Shown: positions 11,299 to 23,435 of the stretch, one piece after another | Layout of the letters: every line of letters begins with the position of its first letter | Position numbering within the stretch: position 1 is the first letter of the stretch | NCBI GenBank assembly: GCA_025766275.1 | Contig: JAFKAC010000062.1 | Location: 248,001-312,000, forward strand | Direction: 5' to 3' | Length of the DNA: 64,000 nucleotides | From: Lactarius indigo | Lineage: Eukaryota; Basidiomycota; Agaricomycetes; Russulales; Russulaceae | The notes under the pieces: model-generated | What the model saw: the letters and a program-made list of their open reading frames with translations, nothing else | Told to the model about the DNA's origin: nothing | Databases searched by the model: none | Position numbers and translations under genes: made by a program

Positions 11299-13977
11299 TG
11301 AGCGTTTTCCGTTCGCTCGTAGGGCCATTTCCCCTATATATCCTGGACACCCCTCTCTACACGTATCCCATGACCCAGATGGATGGGACGTCTCCCCCAC
11401 ACTTGTTTATTCTTGTAGCCGTTTGCTATCTTTATGCTGTCTATTTGTTTTTCTTTCCCTTCTTCCGCCATCCCCCCCCTTCCTTCCTTACCTACGCTTT
11501 ATCTTTATATACTGTCCCTTTCATCTCACATACGTACATATATACATACACATCTACGAACGAAACTCCCAAACGCGCCAGCGCACATCCCCCTCTTCCC
11601 TAGCTTGTTCTCCCGCAGCACAACCTATAACCCTTTATTTATTGCTACCACCTGTACTATCCCCATCTGATATTACCCTGCCAAGCGGCACACACCAGCA
11701 TACACACCCCATACACGCATCCACACCCGTAGCTAGCTAATGTCTCCCAGGAAGGACAAACCACTAGAAGTTAAATGACGGAGAGAAGTGCGTCACCCGT
11801 CTGACGCCATGGCCCGCTAGTATTAGTCGAGCAACAAGCAAGCGGGTGGGAACAAAGGACATCGAGATTCGAGTCGTTGATCACCTTGCAACGGTTCGAT
11901 CCCGAACTCCCGGTTCATTTTCGCAACCTCTGACTAAGTCACAACGCTATCGCATCCTGCCTAATGCAAATGCAAACTTGAACCTCTTCCATGCGAATTC
12001 TTCAATGCCAAAACGAAACCCGGCATACAGTGCTATAGCGCCCGAAAACACCACAAGCGTTGTGGGCGCGTAGATAGCCATGTTCTGGATAAGATCATCC
12101 GACAAGATCGGGACCCATTTGCGACTGAGTTTGAGGAAGTGATCAGGAGCGCCTATGGAGATCTTGGCGATTTTACAAGACTAATACTACTTACGTCTGA
12201 CGGGGGTGTTAGAGTGCATCACTAAGTAGTAAGTCCGCATATGACACTGTTGGAGGCATGAGACCTCGGGAGCACTTCACGGTGACATATGCATCCATTG
12301 TCAGTAATGGGTATGACCACCGTCAGTCCCGAGGACCCATTTTCTAACGGAAGCCTGAGGGCTGCCGTGCCTTCGAAGTGAAAGTCTTGGGTGACTTCCA
12401 CACCCACTATCAAGGGTTTTAGAAGAGATCGCCAGAAGAAGGGGTATAAGCCTGTCTCGTCACATTGCACACGAGTACGGTATCTACTTGGGGCTCCAGA
12501 AATTAACTCCTGCTGTTTTGCATAACAACAGGGGTGTCACGTAAGTCTGCTGTCAGTCAAATGGGGCAATTCTACCCTACGACTCTATACTCTCTGGTAA
12601 GAACAAACAAACGTTGCAAGTGCTGCGCGTTATGAATCAGAGTACAGGCTGGGTGACGTTCGCAAGAAAAAAGGTGGAAAACAAAAGTAAGATTCCTCCA
12701 GGAACAGACACGGGCACATTGATTTCAGGGCAGGAACAGTCATCACTCCACGCGCAGCCATCAAACTTGGGGCTCATTGGGGCGCAGGGGTTGACCAGAA
12801 GAACCCCGTTCTCGAGGCCAAAGGACCCCCCATATACAGTAACCGAGATTTGGCATGCCGACACAATCCGGCATGACGAAAAGCCGACCAGGCAAAGCTG
12901 ACAAGTTGCATTTACCGTGTCGACAGGTGCCATCATTTCGCGGCGTTGGGTCGGACGGTGGCAGCCCCCCCCCCCCTACTACATGTGACGAGTGCCCAAT
13001 TCCGAATACAGCGTTGCGATACTGATTGAGGGATGGCGCCGAGGCGTGGAAAAGAGACCCAAACGAGCCCTCTCCATGGTGGTCACTTGTCACGTCCAGA
13101 ATAGGGCAGATGCAAGATGTGCCGTGAGATGCATCATATGCATAGGCCAAAGGCCTCCCGCGCCATCGGCGTCTAATTGCTCAGCTTGACAGTTCCCCCC
13201 AGGTTACTCCTTCAAGTTGCCCACCCGGTTGAATGCATGGCGTGACCTGCCCGTTTGCAGGCACCCACGGAGAAACATATTTTAGCGAGGAAACTGCTGT
13301 ACTAAAATTGTACCCCAGGCCCGACAGGCAGCGTGAGGTCGAGTGAGGGACACCCACACGGGTCATAGAGGTATCAACGTGACTGAGGTCGTGTCTTCCC
13401 ACGGTTGGTAACGATTGGTGAGTGGTGGCCGGCCCGGCGGAGTGCGTGTGTATTCGTTGCCCGTGACGGACGAGTGATCTGCCCCGTTCCTGGGAAGAAG
13501 GGCTGGAGATTAGCCGGGACAGATATGAGTATTTGTTGCCCCTGGTGATGGGCATATCACGATAGGACGCCATACATATATGTGCGGTGTCACGGGACTG
13601 CAGTTCGAGGTGTGCAATAAGGCAAGGCGTTTGATTCACACCTATATAGGTTATGGCCTTGCTACTTTTTCTGACACACCATGTTTTCCGTCAGGCCCGG
13701 GTAGTATCCGAGAGGTATCGCCGGACCATCCGGCCAGGAACAGGATTGCCGCGGTCGCCCTGGGCAGACGGTAGTATGACATGATGAGAGAACAAACAAG
13801 AGTAGATATATTGAACGCAAGGTACTTACGTTGGACGAGTTCCGTGACAGGTGCCTTTTCTTTCCCAACACTCATTCACTCTCCGTATTTATAAAATGGG
13901 CACCCATCCCACGGAAGTAGACTGCGCAGGTCCAGGTAAGCCCGTTCGGCACAACTGAAATCGCACCTGGCAACCAA
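11299..13977. other. Gene-poor region, pyrimidine-rich then anonymous
   Basis: The first 450 bases are CT-rich with TATATA and ACATACAT stretches and look like the forkhead 3' UTR. The rest has only short unsupported frames. A run of 14 C at 12967-12980 and an ATG-poor stretch were noted. No transposon termini or conserved protein could be recognised. A TATA-like CTATATAGG lies at 13642. Confidence 0.35.
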
Positions 13978-14551
13978 ATGGTCTCCACTTCAGTCCTCGC
14001 CAGCTTTCTCACCTCCACCCTTCCTCAATATCACTGCGCTCACAGCGCATGGTGGCGTATCCGTATTCGAGTGCTGGCAGCTCCTGCCCGGCTTCACTAC
14101 CTCGTCGCAGACGGGCACCGCTGGTGCAAGCATCATGCAGCTCGGCAACCTCGCCAACGCGAGCTACTCGGTCATTCCCCCCGGCTTCAATGCTGGCTTC
14201 CACAGCGCACCTACCACACAGTACGTTCTGTCCCGCTAGAGCTCGGGCCTCTCTTTTCTCACCGTGCAATAATAAACAGATGGGTTGTGTTCCTGAGCGG
14301 TCTCGCACATGTCACGCTTGCCAACTCGACCTGACGAGGCATTTATCTACGGCGGAAAGAACGGGCTCATCTTTGCGGCTGACACGTCCAGCGTGAGCCC
14401 AAAGGGCCATTCGACGAACTATCCCTCCAAGGAGGAGACGCTTGCAATCCAGATCCCCACCGGCGGCCTCATCCCCAACCATTCTGTGTTATACAATGGC
14501 CCCTGCAAAGGCAAACAGTTGCTGAGACGCAGCCTCGACGACCTCGACTAG
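13978..14551 (+). CDS. Cupin-like small secreted protein family (basidiomycete), frame-disrupted
   Basis: The encoded blocks ITALTAHGGVSVFECW, GASIMQLGNLANASYSVIPP, FNAGFHSAPTTQ, then after an intron with donor GTACGT at 14221 WVVFLSGLAHVTLANST, then YGGKNGLIFAADTSSVSPKGH, and a tail ending RRSLDDLD at TAG 14549. They resemble a cupin-fold extracellular protein family common in Agaricomycetes; the beta-rich GLAHVTL segment fits. The frame must change twice outside splice sites: near 14030 after the N-terminal segment and near 14331, where NST is followed by TGA and the frame continues one base on as DEAFIYGG. No clear signal peptide is visible because the N-terminus lies before the first break. 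Assignment is from pattern memory, moderate confidence. Confidence 0.6.
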
Positions 14552-16339
14552 ATATTTCTGGTTTTGTTGGTTGGTCGGGGTTTTCTTTTTCTTTTCATTG
14601 GAGATACATGGTGTGTCCCGATTCCGTAGAATTGACTCTTGGGACGTATATGCTCATTCCACGATCTAGCCCACTGCATACTTCGACACGCTGCACGACG
14701 TATAAGCGCACGCAATCACACGGATATACTAATGTGATCGATTCATTATATTCCCCTATTTATCTATTTTTCTTCTCGTTAGGTCTGTCGCGGTCTACCT
14801 CACGCATGCAGTACAGTATGTATGTAAAAGAGGCAGCGTCCCCAAATGTAACCGCGCTCCTTGACATTCCTACTATTTTCCTGGCTAGCCTTTTTTTTCT
14901 GTGTCAGTTCAATGATTTGTGTACGTGACCAATGCCAAGAGTGCGCCTCTGCTATGCGCTTCTATAGCCGCACTCTGGCGCACTTTAGAACTCACCAGCC
15001 CGCGTGACAATCAACCACGAGGCAGTGACGTGGCATTTGTCGTCGCAGATCGCAAGTGCCATGTCTTAGATTCGACGCAAGTTCAGGCTCCTCAGGGTAC
15101 GTGTCGTCTGATCCGCTATACTGCCGCCATATATGAAATGAAGCCTGTGCTCGAGGGTCCGTGATCCGGACTGACTTTCCGAGCCACGAGTGTCCACTTC
15201 CTTCCATTCTTGGCATTAAGTTACCACACTCGAATCCGATCACATTTGCTTGCAGCACCACTAGCTGAAAGCTCTACAATGTAGATAAAGTTAGTAAACC
15301 TAACTATCGTAACCGTACACTAGCCATTCTCTTCAGCACTGCAAATTCGTCGTTCCTACCTGTGGCTCTGCAGAGGGAGTAGAACTTGGAATTGGAGTTG
15401 GAGAGGAAGATAGCTGGGCTGTCGAACTCTACTATACAAGCTACTATACGTCCTTCTTCGGGGAACATTATGTAGCTATATTAGTTTAGGACCAACTCCC
15501 CCCCTGGTAACGTCAACATACTCCGTTGTGATCGATCACAGTGCGAAGGCAGCGTGCTATGGTAAGGATTGTACTCTTGGCAAATTCGCGGACGAGGGCG
15601 AGGTGAGAGATACATTCAATACAGTGGACTGGGCCCGTGGGCTTGTTGGTGAATACTTACCACCTGATGGTTTGTCTGATAACTTCGTTGGTAGCGTAGT
15701 CAACACTGTTGAATCTCAGACGCAATCTTGATAACGGGAAGACAAGGTCCACAATATTGATCAAAAAAAAAAACAAGGTCCACGTAGCAGTTGCCTGGTA
15801 CAAGCATGTCAGGTTCAGACTGTCAGTAGTTTGAGCAGCGGAAGGATAGATGTAAGCCCGCAGACCTCGTCAATGACAAGCACCTTCGTGCGCTTCAAGA
15901 CGACTCTGGCCATACAAAGTAACTGTCTCTCGCTGAAGGGCTTGATAACATGCCGCAAAGCTACAAGAGTGACCCGTTTACTTGGTTGAGAAGTTCTTCA
16001 AGTTACCACCTTCAGATACGGACAAGTCAAGATCGCGGAACACGTTAGTGTTCAGACTGTCTTCTCCTAGCTCATCGTCCCTAGATGGGATCAATGAACA
16101 CATCATAAAGCCTCATACTAATGCGACAAGAAGCCGGAAAAGGGAGAGGCAAAACCAGATTCCAGCGAGAGTCGAGACTGACGATCTTGGCATCTTGATA
16201 TTCAATGAAGACATCCAAGGTAGAGAGCAGGGTCCAACTCAGGATAGTCGGGTCCTCTAGAGATCAGAAAAGTCTCAGTTTGAGTATATTGCGACAGGAG
16301 TGATCATGTACGAGGTATGATCGATATATGATCAGTCAG
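14552..16339. other. No gene recognised
   Basis: About 1.8 kb with short frames only. The longest ATG frame, 15528-15731 (67 aa, with FADEGEVRDTFNTVDWARGL), has no recognisable family. An A-rich tract lies near 15763. The 3' part may hold the eroded N-terminal half of the kinase fragment that follows, but nothing there aligns convincingly. Confidence 0.3.
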
Positions 16340-16940
16340 TTTGCTACGGAAGTCAGTCAGTTCCGAGTCCGATTTTGGATATATCGAGGTCGTCGATCAT
16401 CCACCTCTCAGTTGCTTCAACAAAGCGGAAGAAGGACAATGCCAAAGTACTCTTTCCCGAACCAGTACAGCTACAGAAACACCCAGTAATATTGTCATGG
16501 GCCGCGTCGGAATGCAGGCCAACGTGGTATACCTCATCGGTCTCATTGGAACCAGCGACTTTCGCCTCCCACCTGGGCTTGGAACTTGGACGGCGAGATG
16601 ATATGGAATCGCTTGCTTATGTTTTCATCTATTTCCTTTGTGGCGATTTACCATGGCAGGACCTGTCATCATGTGAGTCACTGGCACAGGACATCGTCAA
16701 GTGCAAACAACGAACAACTGCCACGCGACTTGTGTCCACGGCCTTCCGGTGGAGTTCAGCACCTTTCTCGAATACTATTGCTCACTCTGTTTCAAAGAAA
16801 AGCTAGGACTATGAATACATCACCAATCTGTTCGACCTTGTGTCATCACGCCAGAATGACACGGCGTTTGATTGGGATGGTGCCAACAACGAGCAGCCCC
16901 AAGAGTCGGGTCAGCGACGGCCTCCAGGGTCGACTTGATC
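16340..16940 (+). pseudogene. Fragment of a CK1-type protein kinase
   Basis: Pieces of the C-terminal half of a casein-kinase-1-like domain lie in order but in different frames: NVVYLIGLIG (resembling the catalytic-core NVYLIDFGL block with the DFG lost), ASHLGLELGRRDDMESLAYVFIYFLCGDLPWQ (the best match, around 16565-16665), and beyond 16740 residues like GLPVEFSTFLEYSRSLCF and DYEYITNLFD in shifted frames. The N-lobe, the ATP-binding lysine and the HRD loop are not found upstream. It is a truncated, frameshifted relic, as expected for the kinase expansions of mushroom-forming fungi. Confidence 0.65.
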
Positions 16941-18930
16941 AATGGCCTTGAGGCATGAGGCCCCATGAGGGGATGTAACTTTTCCGTTCGTGGCCACGTT
17001 TACATCAAGCTGTGTTCAAATTGCGCTCCCAGATTTGTCGACGAACTACATCATTTAGTATCATTTCCATCTAGTTCTAACCCCCCCATCTTATTAGTGC
17101 GCATCGTCATTACCATCGGCGCTGTTGTTCGGTCATGCGCCTCTGTCCATCGACCTCCCCAATTCTCTCTCGACTCGTGTCACTTACCTCGTTGTCGCCG
17201 CGTTTTTCTGCTTCATCGACTCTCTACACCGCAGACCTTTCGTTTCTTTCCCCCACTTTAGGGTTCACTCCTCACAGTTTTCGACTTGTCTTTCAAATCG
17301 CGTTTGGCCTTACTGTAGGTACAGATCGTTCTATATAAAGGCTGTCGTGTTCGCGCTCTGCACATCTTAGTCGATTTCCCCCATCTTCGCTTCTATTTTC
17401 CTCTGTGTGATCCGACGACTTTTCTCGTATTCTCGAGTTTATACTGCTAACTCTTCTCTATTCCTTTCTAGGTTTCCTTCTTCGTGACTGTTGCTTCCGG
17501 CCTTCGCGAGGGGTTTCTGTGCTAGACCCTCCTCTTCTACCTCTTCCATGACTTATTTGACTTTGCGCCGAATCGCGCGACTCGGCGCGAGTGTCTTTGC
17601 ACATTCTCGAAACCTTCATTCCACCTTCCTCAGGCCCGACTTCCTGCTTCTTTTCCCATACATTCCCAACTCTCTCGATCTCGCGCCCATCTCAAACATT
17701 TTCGCCCGCGAACTTTTCGCTTTCGCTTTCGAATTCCTAAGTCCTTCATTTCCACTCCTCGCCGTCAACATCCCCATCCTGACCGAGTTGTGCGTCATTG
17801 TGTCTCCAAATTCCTTGTCTCTGATTACTGTATGCTCTGATTTCGTCCCCCTAACTTCCAACTACTTTCTTACTCGTGTTAGCGCCCATTTCCCTTTGTT
17901 TGCCTCCCCACACCAGTAGCGAGGGCAGTGAGGTAGACGGAAAACAAGATATGGAGTAGATGGGCGGCAATAACGGCTGGGGGCGAGGTTGAAAAAGAAT
18001 AGGCCAGTGATACAGTCTGGAGAACTGCAAAAACAATGACAAGCAACAGCTGGACTTTGTCTAGGACGGTATAGGTAAAAGAATGCGCGTTCTGACAACT
18101 GAACTCACGTTTGCCTAGAAACCGGGCTTATCCATGAGTTCTCCGTCGACGATGTCTTCCGGCGAGGTAACATCCAACCTTGTGTCCAACGGGACAAGTC
18201 GAGACTCTGATGGGAAATCCAAAGTTACGGGAAGAGTAATTTTATCTCGTCCCGAAGCAGACAGTCCGCGGAAAGCAAGACTTAAGAAGAAAGGTGCATG
18301 CGAGGATGACGGCGATTGGAAGCTGGCCCAGGAAATTCGACGGCATGCCTGTGGTCAGGTGGCCTTTCTGTACAGATCCTGTGGGTGTCTCTACTGGGAT
18401 CGTAGTCACAAAAATGGTTTATGTCGACACGTCCAAGAGAGTCAAACTATACTTGGCCTACTGTAAGCCACAGTCCCAAATACTACAACAAGACCCAAAA
18501 ATATACAGTACTATACGGACTGTAGGCGGCTTTGAATTCCGGCCACTCATGCCAATCATGATCTCAGTATAGTACAGTATGCACTATGGTTTATAGGCTC
18601 CAAAAAAAGACAGACTCCAAATGATTTATCGCAGGAATGTAAATTTATAAATGGTTTACGAATACTGTAGTACCTCCGAGTCATAAGGGTACATGCGATC
18701 GGAGAGTGGCATCTATGCAACCAGCAAGGGCTCAGCCCAAGCCCGGAGGTAGAGTGGGAGATCAATATTGATCAATCTCCGAATGGTGAGTACAGTACAG
18801 GTAATTGTTGTGGCGCGGCTGCCACTGCCCAATACAGTAATTGCATAATCACTGTCGTAAATGCAGTGTCAGTGAACGAACACCGTGAACATAACGACCA
18901 AGACATAGCCAAAAAGACTATCTGCTCGTT
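16941..18930. other. Pyrimidine-rich stretch and one unknown ORF
   Basis: 16990-17920 is strongly CT-rich on the plus strand and gives long but low-complexity frames (for example 17491-17919) judged non-coding. From 18134 an ATG frame of 110 codons (SSPSTMSSGEVTSNL, KARLKKKGACEDDGDWKLA) overlaps a second frame with FCTDPVGVSTGIVVTKMVY. It is Ser/Lys-rich at the start but no family was recognised. Confidence 0.3.
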
Positions 18931-21558
18931 GCGACCGATAGGTGACGCGGTGACATATAACTCAGGAGCTAGGATCGGGAGGCTCAGGCGATCCTATGTT
19001 CAGGCCTATAGCAATCTTGAAGGTGGCTTTCTTTCTTTCTTTTCTTGAATCCATTTATTCGGGATACATAACAGAGTTAAAGACTAGTCGCAGTAAGTGA
19101 GCCACTACACTTACGAGGACGCATTAGTCCATGGGAGGTGCCCCCGAGTCGTACGTAAATAATCGAAGTTCAGAGAAGTGTTGAGAGAAAAGGGCTATCG
19201 CTTTGGGAAGCAAGCATATTGCCACAACTGAACGAGGCGGCAAAGTCAACATAACCTAGGACGGTGTTTAGCCGCACGTTACAGTAGGCAGTCACACGGA
19301 AATGAGACGAATGAGGTATCCAAATATCCAAACCTCAAGGACCTCAAGGCATTCAAGGGCGGCTTTCTTCAAGGCTTTCTCCCGCGGCCGCACACAACTC
19401 GGACCTTTCTCTCGCACAGGGGAACGTACTCTTGGCCCACATAATTTCATCGAGTTCCGACCTTTGACCCAACCTTCTCGTCGCAGTATGGTTGACGTCT
19501 TCAACACGTCTTCCCTCGTGGGAATTGTTTTCTTAGTCTCTCTATCCGTCTACTGGTACAGAAAGCAGAATTACCTGGTTTGTCTCTTATTCAGGCCGTA
19601 GGGTTATCGCTTGTGTTACTGATCAGATCCTCAGCTGAGGGCCGTCCCCACTGTCGGTTTCTCCAACCCAATTCTCTCATATCTTTCGTTCCTCCGTTTC
19701 AATTTTGATGGCGTCCAGCATGCTCAAGGAAGGCTATGAGGAGGTAACCACGTCTGGATTAAAAACCCCGACCCTAGCTGACCCCCGCGGTTTTAAGACT
19801 CAACCAGGGTTATTCAAAATCGCCACGCTCTGGACATGGACGGTGTTCGCCACAAGTCCCGCACTAATTGATGATGTCAGAAAGGCTCCAGACGATGTTT
19901 TGTGCCGTCGTCGACCAACAGAGGAGGTACGCCTTATAGCCCTGTCACATATTTTTAGTCATAACAACGATCTCACCAGTTCATCCAAACCAATTACACG
20001 TTGGACTTTCTGAATAAGGACGACCATTATCATGGACATGTAATACTTTCCAAGTTAACACGGATCACCTCCACTGTATTCAAAGATATCTACGAAGAGC
20101 TTGTCCTCGCTCTAGAAGACAATATCCCAACAACTGGTAAAGGTAGGTTGTCAAAGGTTTAAACACTGGTGCAGCTTATAGAAGATCTCATTATAGAGTG
20201 GGTCGATGTGCCCGCTCTAGAAACGATCCAACGAGTGATCTGTCGTGTCTCGAATAGAGTATTTGTTGGCGCTCCCCTCTGTGCGTGGTCCTATAATCAC
20301 TACCCCACTTCCGATTGTCTCGGTGACCTATATTGATACTTCGTAGGCCGCAATCACTGACTATCAGGACGCTCAACTTGAACTTCGCAATCAACGTGAT
20401 GAAATTCGCCACCATTATCAGGGTCTTCCCTGAATTTCTTAAACCGTCCGTCTTTATTTTTCTCCACGGCTCCTCCATTAAAATAAATTAGGCTTGTCAT
20501 GCGCATCATTTCCAACCTCCCATCCCAAATTCAACGAGAAATGGAGTTCATAAGACCAATGTATGAGGAACGCCTAGCAAAGATGGAAGAACTCGGGGAG
20601 GAAAAGTGGGACGACGGTCCGGTTCGTCAGTTTATGTCTCCCAGTATCGCATCTCCCTCACCATGTGGCGAAATCGCTAGAACTGACATGCTGATGTGGT
20701 TGATGAATGAGTCAAAAGGAGCGGAGAGGTCACTGGGAGGTGTGGCACGGCGGATGCTCGGGGTAACTTCGCGTCTATTCATACAACCGCCTCGGTGAGT
20801 TGTACCACGCACGAGCATTCTATAGTACATTCCTGTCTAATTCATACGCAGACAATGACGCAAATATTATACCGCCTTCTCGCCAACCCTGAATATATGA
20901 GACCTCTTCGCCGAGAGGTCGAAGCTGTGGTGGCAGAGTATGGCTGGACGACAGATGGATGGATAAGCTGCACAAAATCGACAGTTTCTTGCGAGAGACA
21001 CAGAGGGTCGATGGTATGGGCATTGGTTCGCCCGATTCCCTTCAGTTGCATCTCTGTTGGTAATTGATGCGTCGTGTCTCAGTGGGGCTCGTCCGTGTGG
21101 TACTACGTCCGTTCACATTCTCCAACGGCATTACCATCCCTACGGGTGCATTTGTGGCCTGCACCACTCAGTGCCATTCATACAGACGAAGAAATATACT
21201 CGGAACCCGACGAGTTTGATGGATTTCGGTTTGCTCGGCTCCGGGAGTCGAGTGAGGGTCTAATGGCGAGTAGATATCAAGCCGGCGTTACATCCCCCAC
21301 ACATCTATCTTTCGGGCATGGGCGGCACGCGTGGTGAGGAGCCTTTCCTGCAAGGTGCTTTCATTACAGTCTGATGTGCTTTGTCTTAGTCCCGGACGGT
21401 TTTTCGCAGCCACTGAGTTGAAGGTCATGCTTGCGCGCATTGTTGTGACATATGATTTCAAGTTGGAGGAGGGCAAAGAGGTCCCACGCGATCTTTGTAT
21501 TGGCCCGTCGCGCATCCCGAGAGATGCGAGAGTGTTGTTTAGGAAACGCCAGAATTAG
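18931..21558 (+). repeat. Tandem duplication, copy 1 (P450 unit)
   Basis: The sequence from GCGACCGATAGGTGACGC at 18931 to the P450 stop at 21558 is repeated from 22277 to 30244 once the copia insertion is left out. Coding parts are closely similar. Copy 1 carries roughly 330 extra bases, between about 19020 and 19345, that copy 2 lacks, in the segment upstream of the start codon. Confidence 0.8.
19488..21558 (+). pseudogene. Cytochrome P450 copy 1, broken by small indels
   Basis: Same gene as the copy at 22522-30244. It starts MVDVFNTSSLVGIVFLVSLSVYW, a membrane anchor, and ends with the haem-binding block FGHGRHA-C-PGRFF, where the cysteine codon is split by an intron near 21334-21390. ExxR lies in FLRETQR in the intact copy. 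Against copy 2 it has an extra base in exon 2 (near 19728, before MLKEGYEE), a damaged exon 6 (CACTGACTATC near 20354 creates TGA), one base missing near 20763 in the MLGVNF block, an altered codon run near 20958, and an extra base near 21160 in the TFVAAPLS block. These lesions make it non-functional as sequenced. Confidence 0.85.
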
Positions 21559-22276
21559 GCCTTGCTGTTTTGTTGAACGCTTTCTGTCCATGCACTACTA
21601 TGCACAGACGTCTGTAGGCGATTTTTTTGATGTAGGCACGCTTTGAGAGGGTGCCAGTGACTCCGAGTCGGCGCCGGTAGCCACTCATGCCAATGTTTTC
21701 CTCACTATTGTACAGAACAGGGCATATGTGATCGCAGCTATGCAACAGGCGAGGGTGAGGGGGGAAATGGGTCCAATCTCGAAGGTACAGTGGACATTAC
21801 TCGAGTCGTGGCCCAAGGATCGGTCCAAATGGTGAGCGCTGCGGCGCCGCTGTACGGCCGTTCTCACTCGGCATAATCACGTGTCGTGAACGCGCGTCGA
21901 ACGAATGCTGTTCCGACCCATCCTCGTGACTCATAGGTATTACTGAAAGGCTGAAGCAACGCGCAAGCTTGTATACAGTATTGAGGGAATTCCGACTGTC
22001 AAAACTGCGCCGTGCCGAATAAACGTCTCAAGTGTGTTTAATGCACGAAGAGGGCGGCCGCATCAGCGCTACGCACAAGCGCGTGGTAGTTCTGTCATGT
22101 ATTTAGTCAACGAATTTTCGCAGCAGAAAAATCCCAGAGTTCTCCCTCGCCCTCTTTCTGCCGTCAACAGTTCCCTCGATCACACAGTCACGCAGAAGGT
22201 GGGCGACATCACAACGCACCATGCGGACGTAACACAACCAAATTTTTGTTTTTTTTTTTTACAGGATTTGCTTGTC
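21559..22276. other. Spacer between the two P450 copies
   Basis: About 0.7 kb with no recognised gene. The first 60 bases resemble the sequence after the stop of copy 2, so the duplication may extend slightly past the stop codon. A T-run of 12 lies just before the start of copy 2 homology. Confidence 0.4.
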
Positions 22277-23096
22277 GCGACCGATAGGTGACGCAGTGAC
22301 ATATAGCTTAGGAGCCAGTCACAGCAATCTTGAAGGGCGGGCCTTCTTCCACGGCCGTGTAGGAATCGGGCCTTTTTCTCCTACGTTGCACATTGAAAGC
22401 CCCCCCTCTATTTGCGCTGGACAAGCTTCTTACGGGGGAAAGTAGTACTCAAGGACATCCGCAAACACATAATTTCATATAGTCGACTCCCTGCGGCTGA
22501 ACCCAACCGTCTCGGCGTAGCATGATTGACGAGACCGTTTTCAGGGCGTCTTCCTTCGTGGGAATTGTTTTCTTAGTCTCTCTATCCGTCTACTGGCACA
22601 GAAAGCAGAGTTCCCTGGTCTGTCCCTTATCCGGGCCGTAGGGTTATCGCTTGTGTTACTGATCAGATCCTCAGCTGAGGGCCGTCCCCACTGTCGGTTT
22701 CTCCAACCCAATTCTCTCATATCTTTCGTTCCTCCGTTTCAATTTTGATGGCATCCGCATGCTCAAGGAAGGCTATGAGGAAGTAATTATGTCTGGATCA
22801 TTACATCTGACCCTAGCTGACCCCGCCGCGGTTTTAAGACTCAACCAGGGTTATTCAAAATCGCCACGCTCTGGACATGGACGGTGTTTGCCACAAGTCC
22901 CGCACTGATTGAGGACATTAGAAAAGCTCCAGACGATGTTTTGTGCCGTCGTCGACCAACAGAGGAGGTACGCTTCACAGCCCTGTCCCATATTTGTAGT
23001 AATAGCGACTATTTCACCAGTTCATCCAAGCCGATCACACGTTGAACTTTTTGAATAAGCACGACCATTATCACGGACATGTAATACTTTCCCACT

Positions 23097-23395
23097 TTTT
23101 AGATCCTAAACAGTACCCTCAGAACGCGGAGACAAGCGAACTATTATTATTATCAACGAACCTAAACAGTACTAAGGTGAGAGTATTAGTGCGCGGTATG
23201 GTAATATAGGCGGGACGAAGGCTTACCCCTCAGAACGCGGAGACAAGCGAACTGAGGGGGTGAAAACGTAAACTACGGTATAATATATCGGCTGTGTTTA
23301 TGGATTCTTGTACGCAAATAGTATGAAACGATCGGTGTTTGTGGCGCGGTCCGTGGTTCCTCCTGCAATGCGACACTGCTCCCCCTGGTACGACA
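23097..23395 (-). repeat. 3' LTR of the copia element
   Basis: 299 bp, read on the minus strand from TGTCGTACC. Internally it contains a repeated block (CCTCAGAACGCGGAGACAAG) at 23114 and again at 23229, both LTRs alike. It directly follows the polypurine tract. Confidence 0.95.
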
Positions 23396-23404
23396 CTCCC
23401 CCTC
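23396..23404 (-). other. Polypurine tract (plus-strand primer)
   Basis: GAGGGGGAG on the minus strand, immediately before the TG of the 3' LTR, 31 bases after the pol stop. Position and composition are those of an LTR-element polypurine tract. Confidence 0.85.
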
Positions 23405-23435
23405 AGCGTGGACTCGGAGAGGAGAACGATGCGGC

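Noticed and set aside
11885..11910. B-box-like word GGTTCGATCCC suggesting a tRNA gene
   Set aside because: No matching T-stem pairing, A-box or acceptor stem could be built around it on the plus strand.
12637..12936. 99-codon minus-strand ORF with a hydrophobic tail
   Set aside because: A lone hydrophobic stretch without other support; probably chance.
13181..13639. 152-codon minus-strand ORF
   Set aside because: No family, no splice context, and composition no different from its surroundings.
17491..17919. 142-codon ORF in the pyrimidine-rich region
   Set aside because: The open frame follows from CT-rich composition, which is poor in stop codons; residues are mostly Ser/Leu/Phe/Pro.
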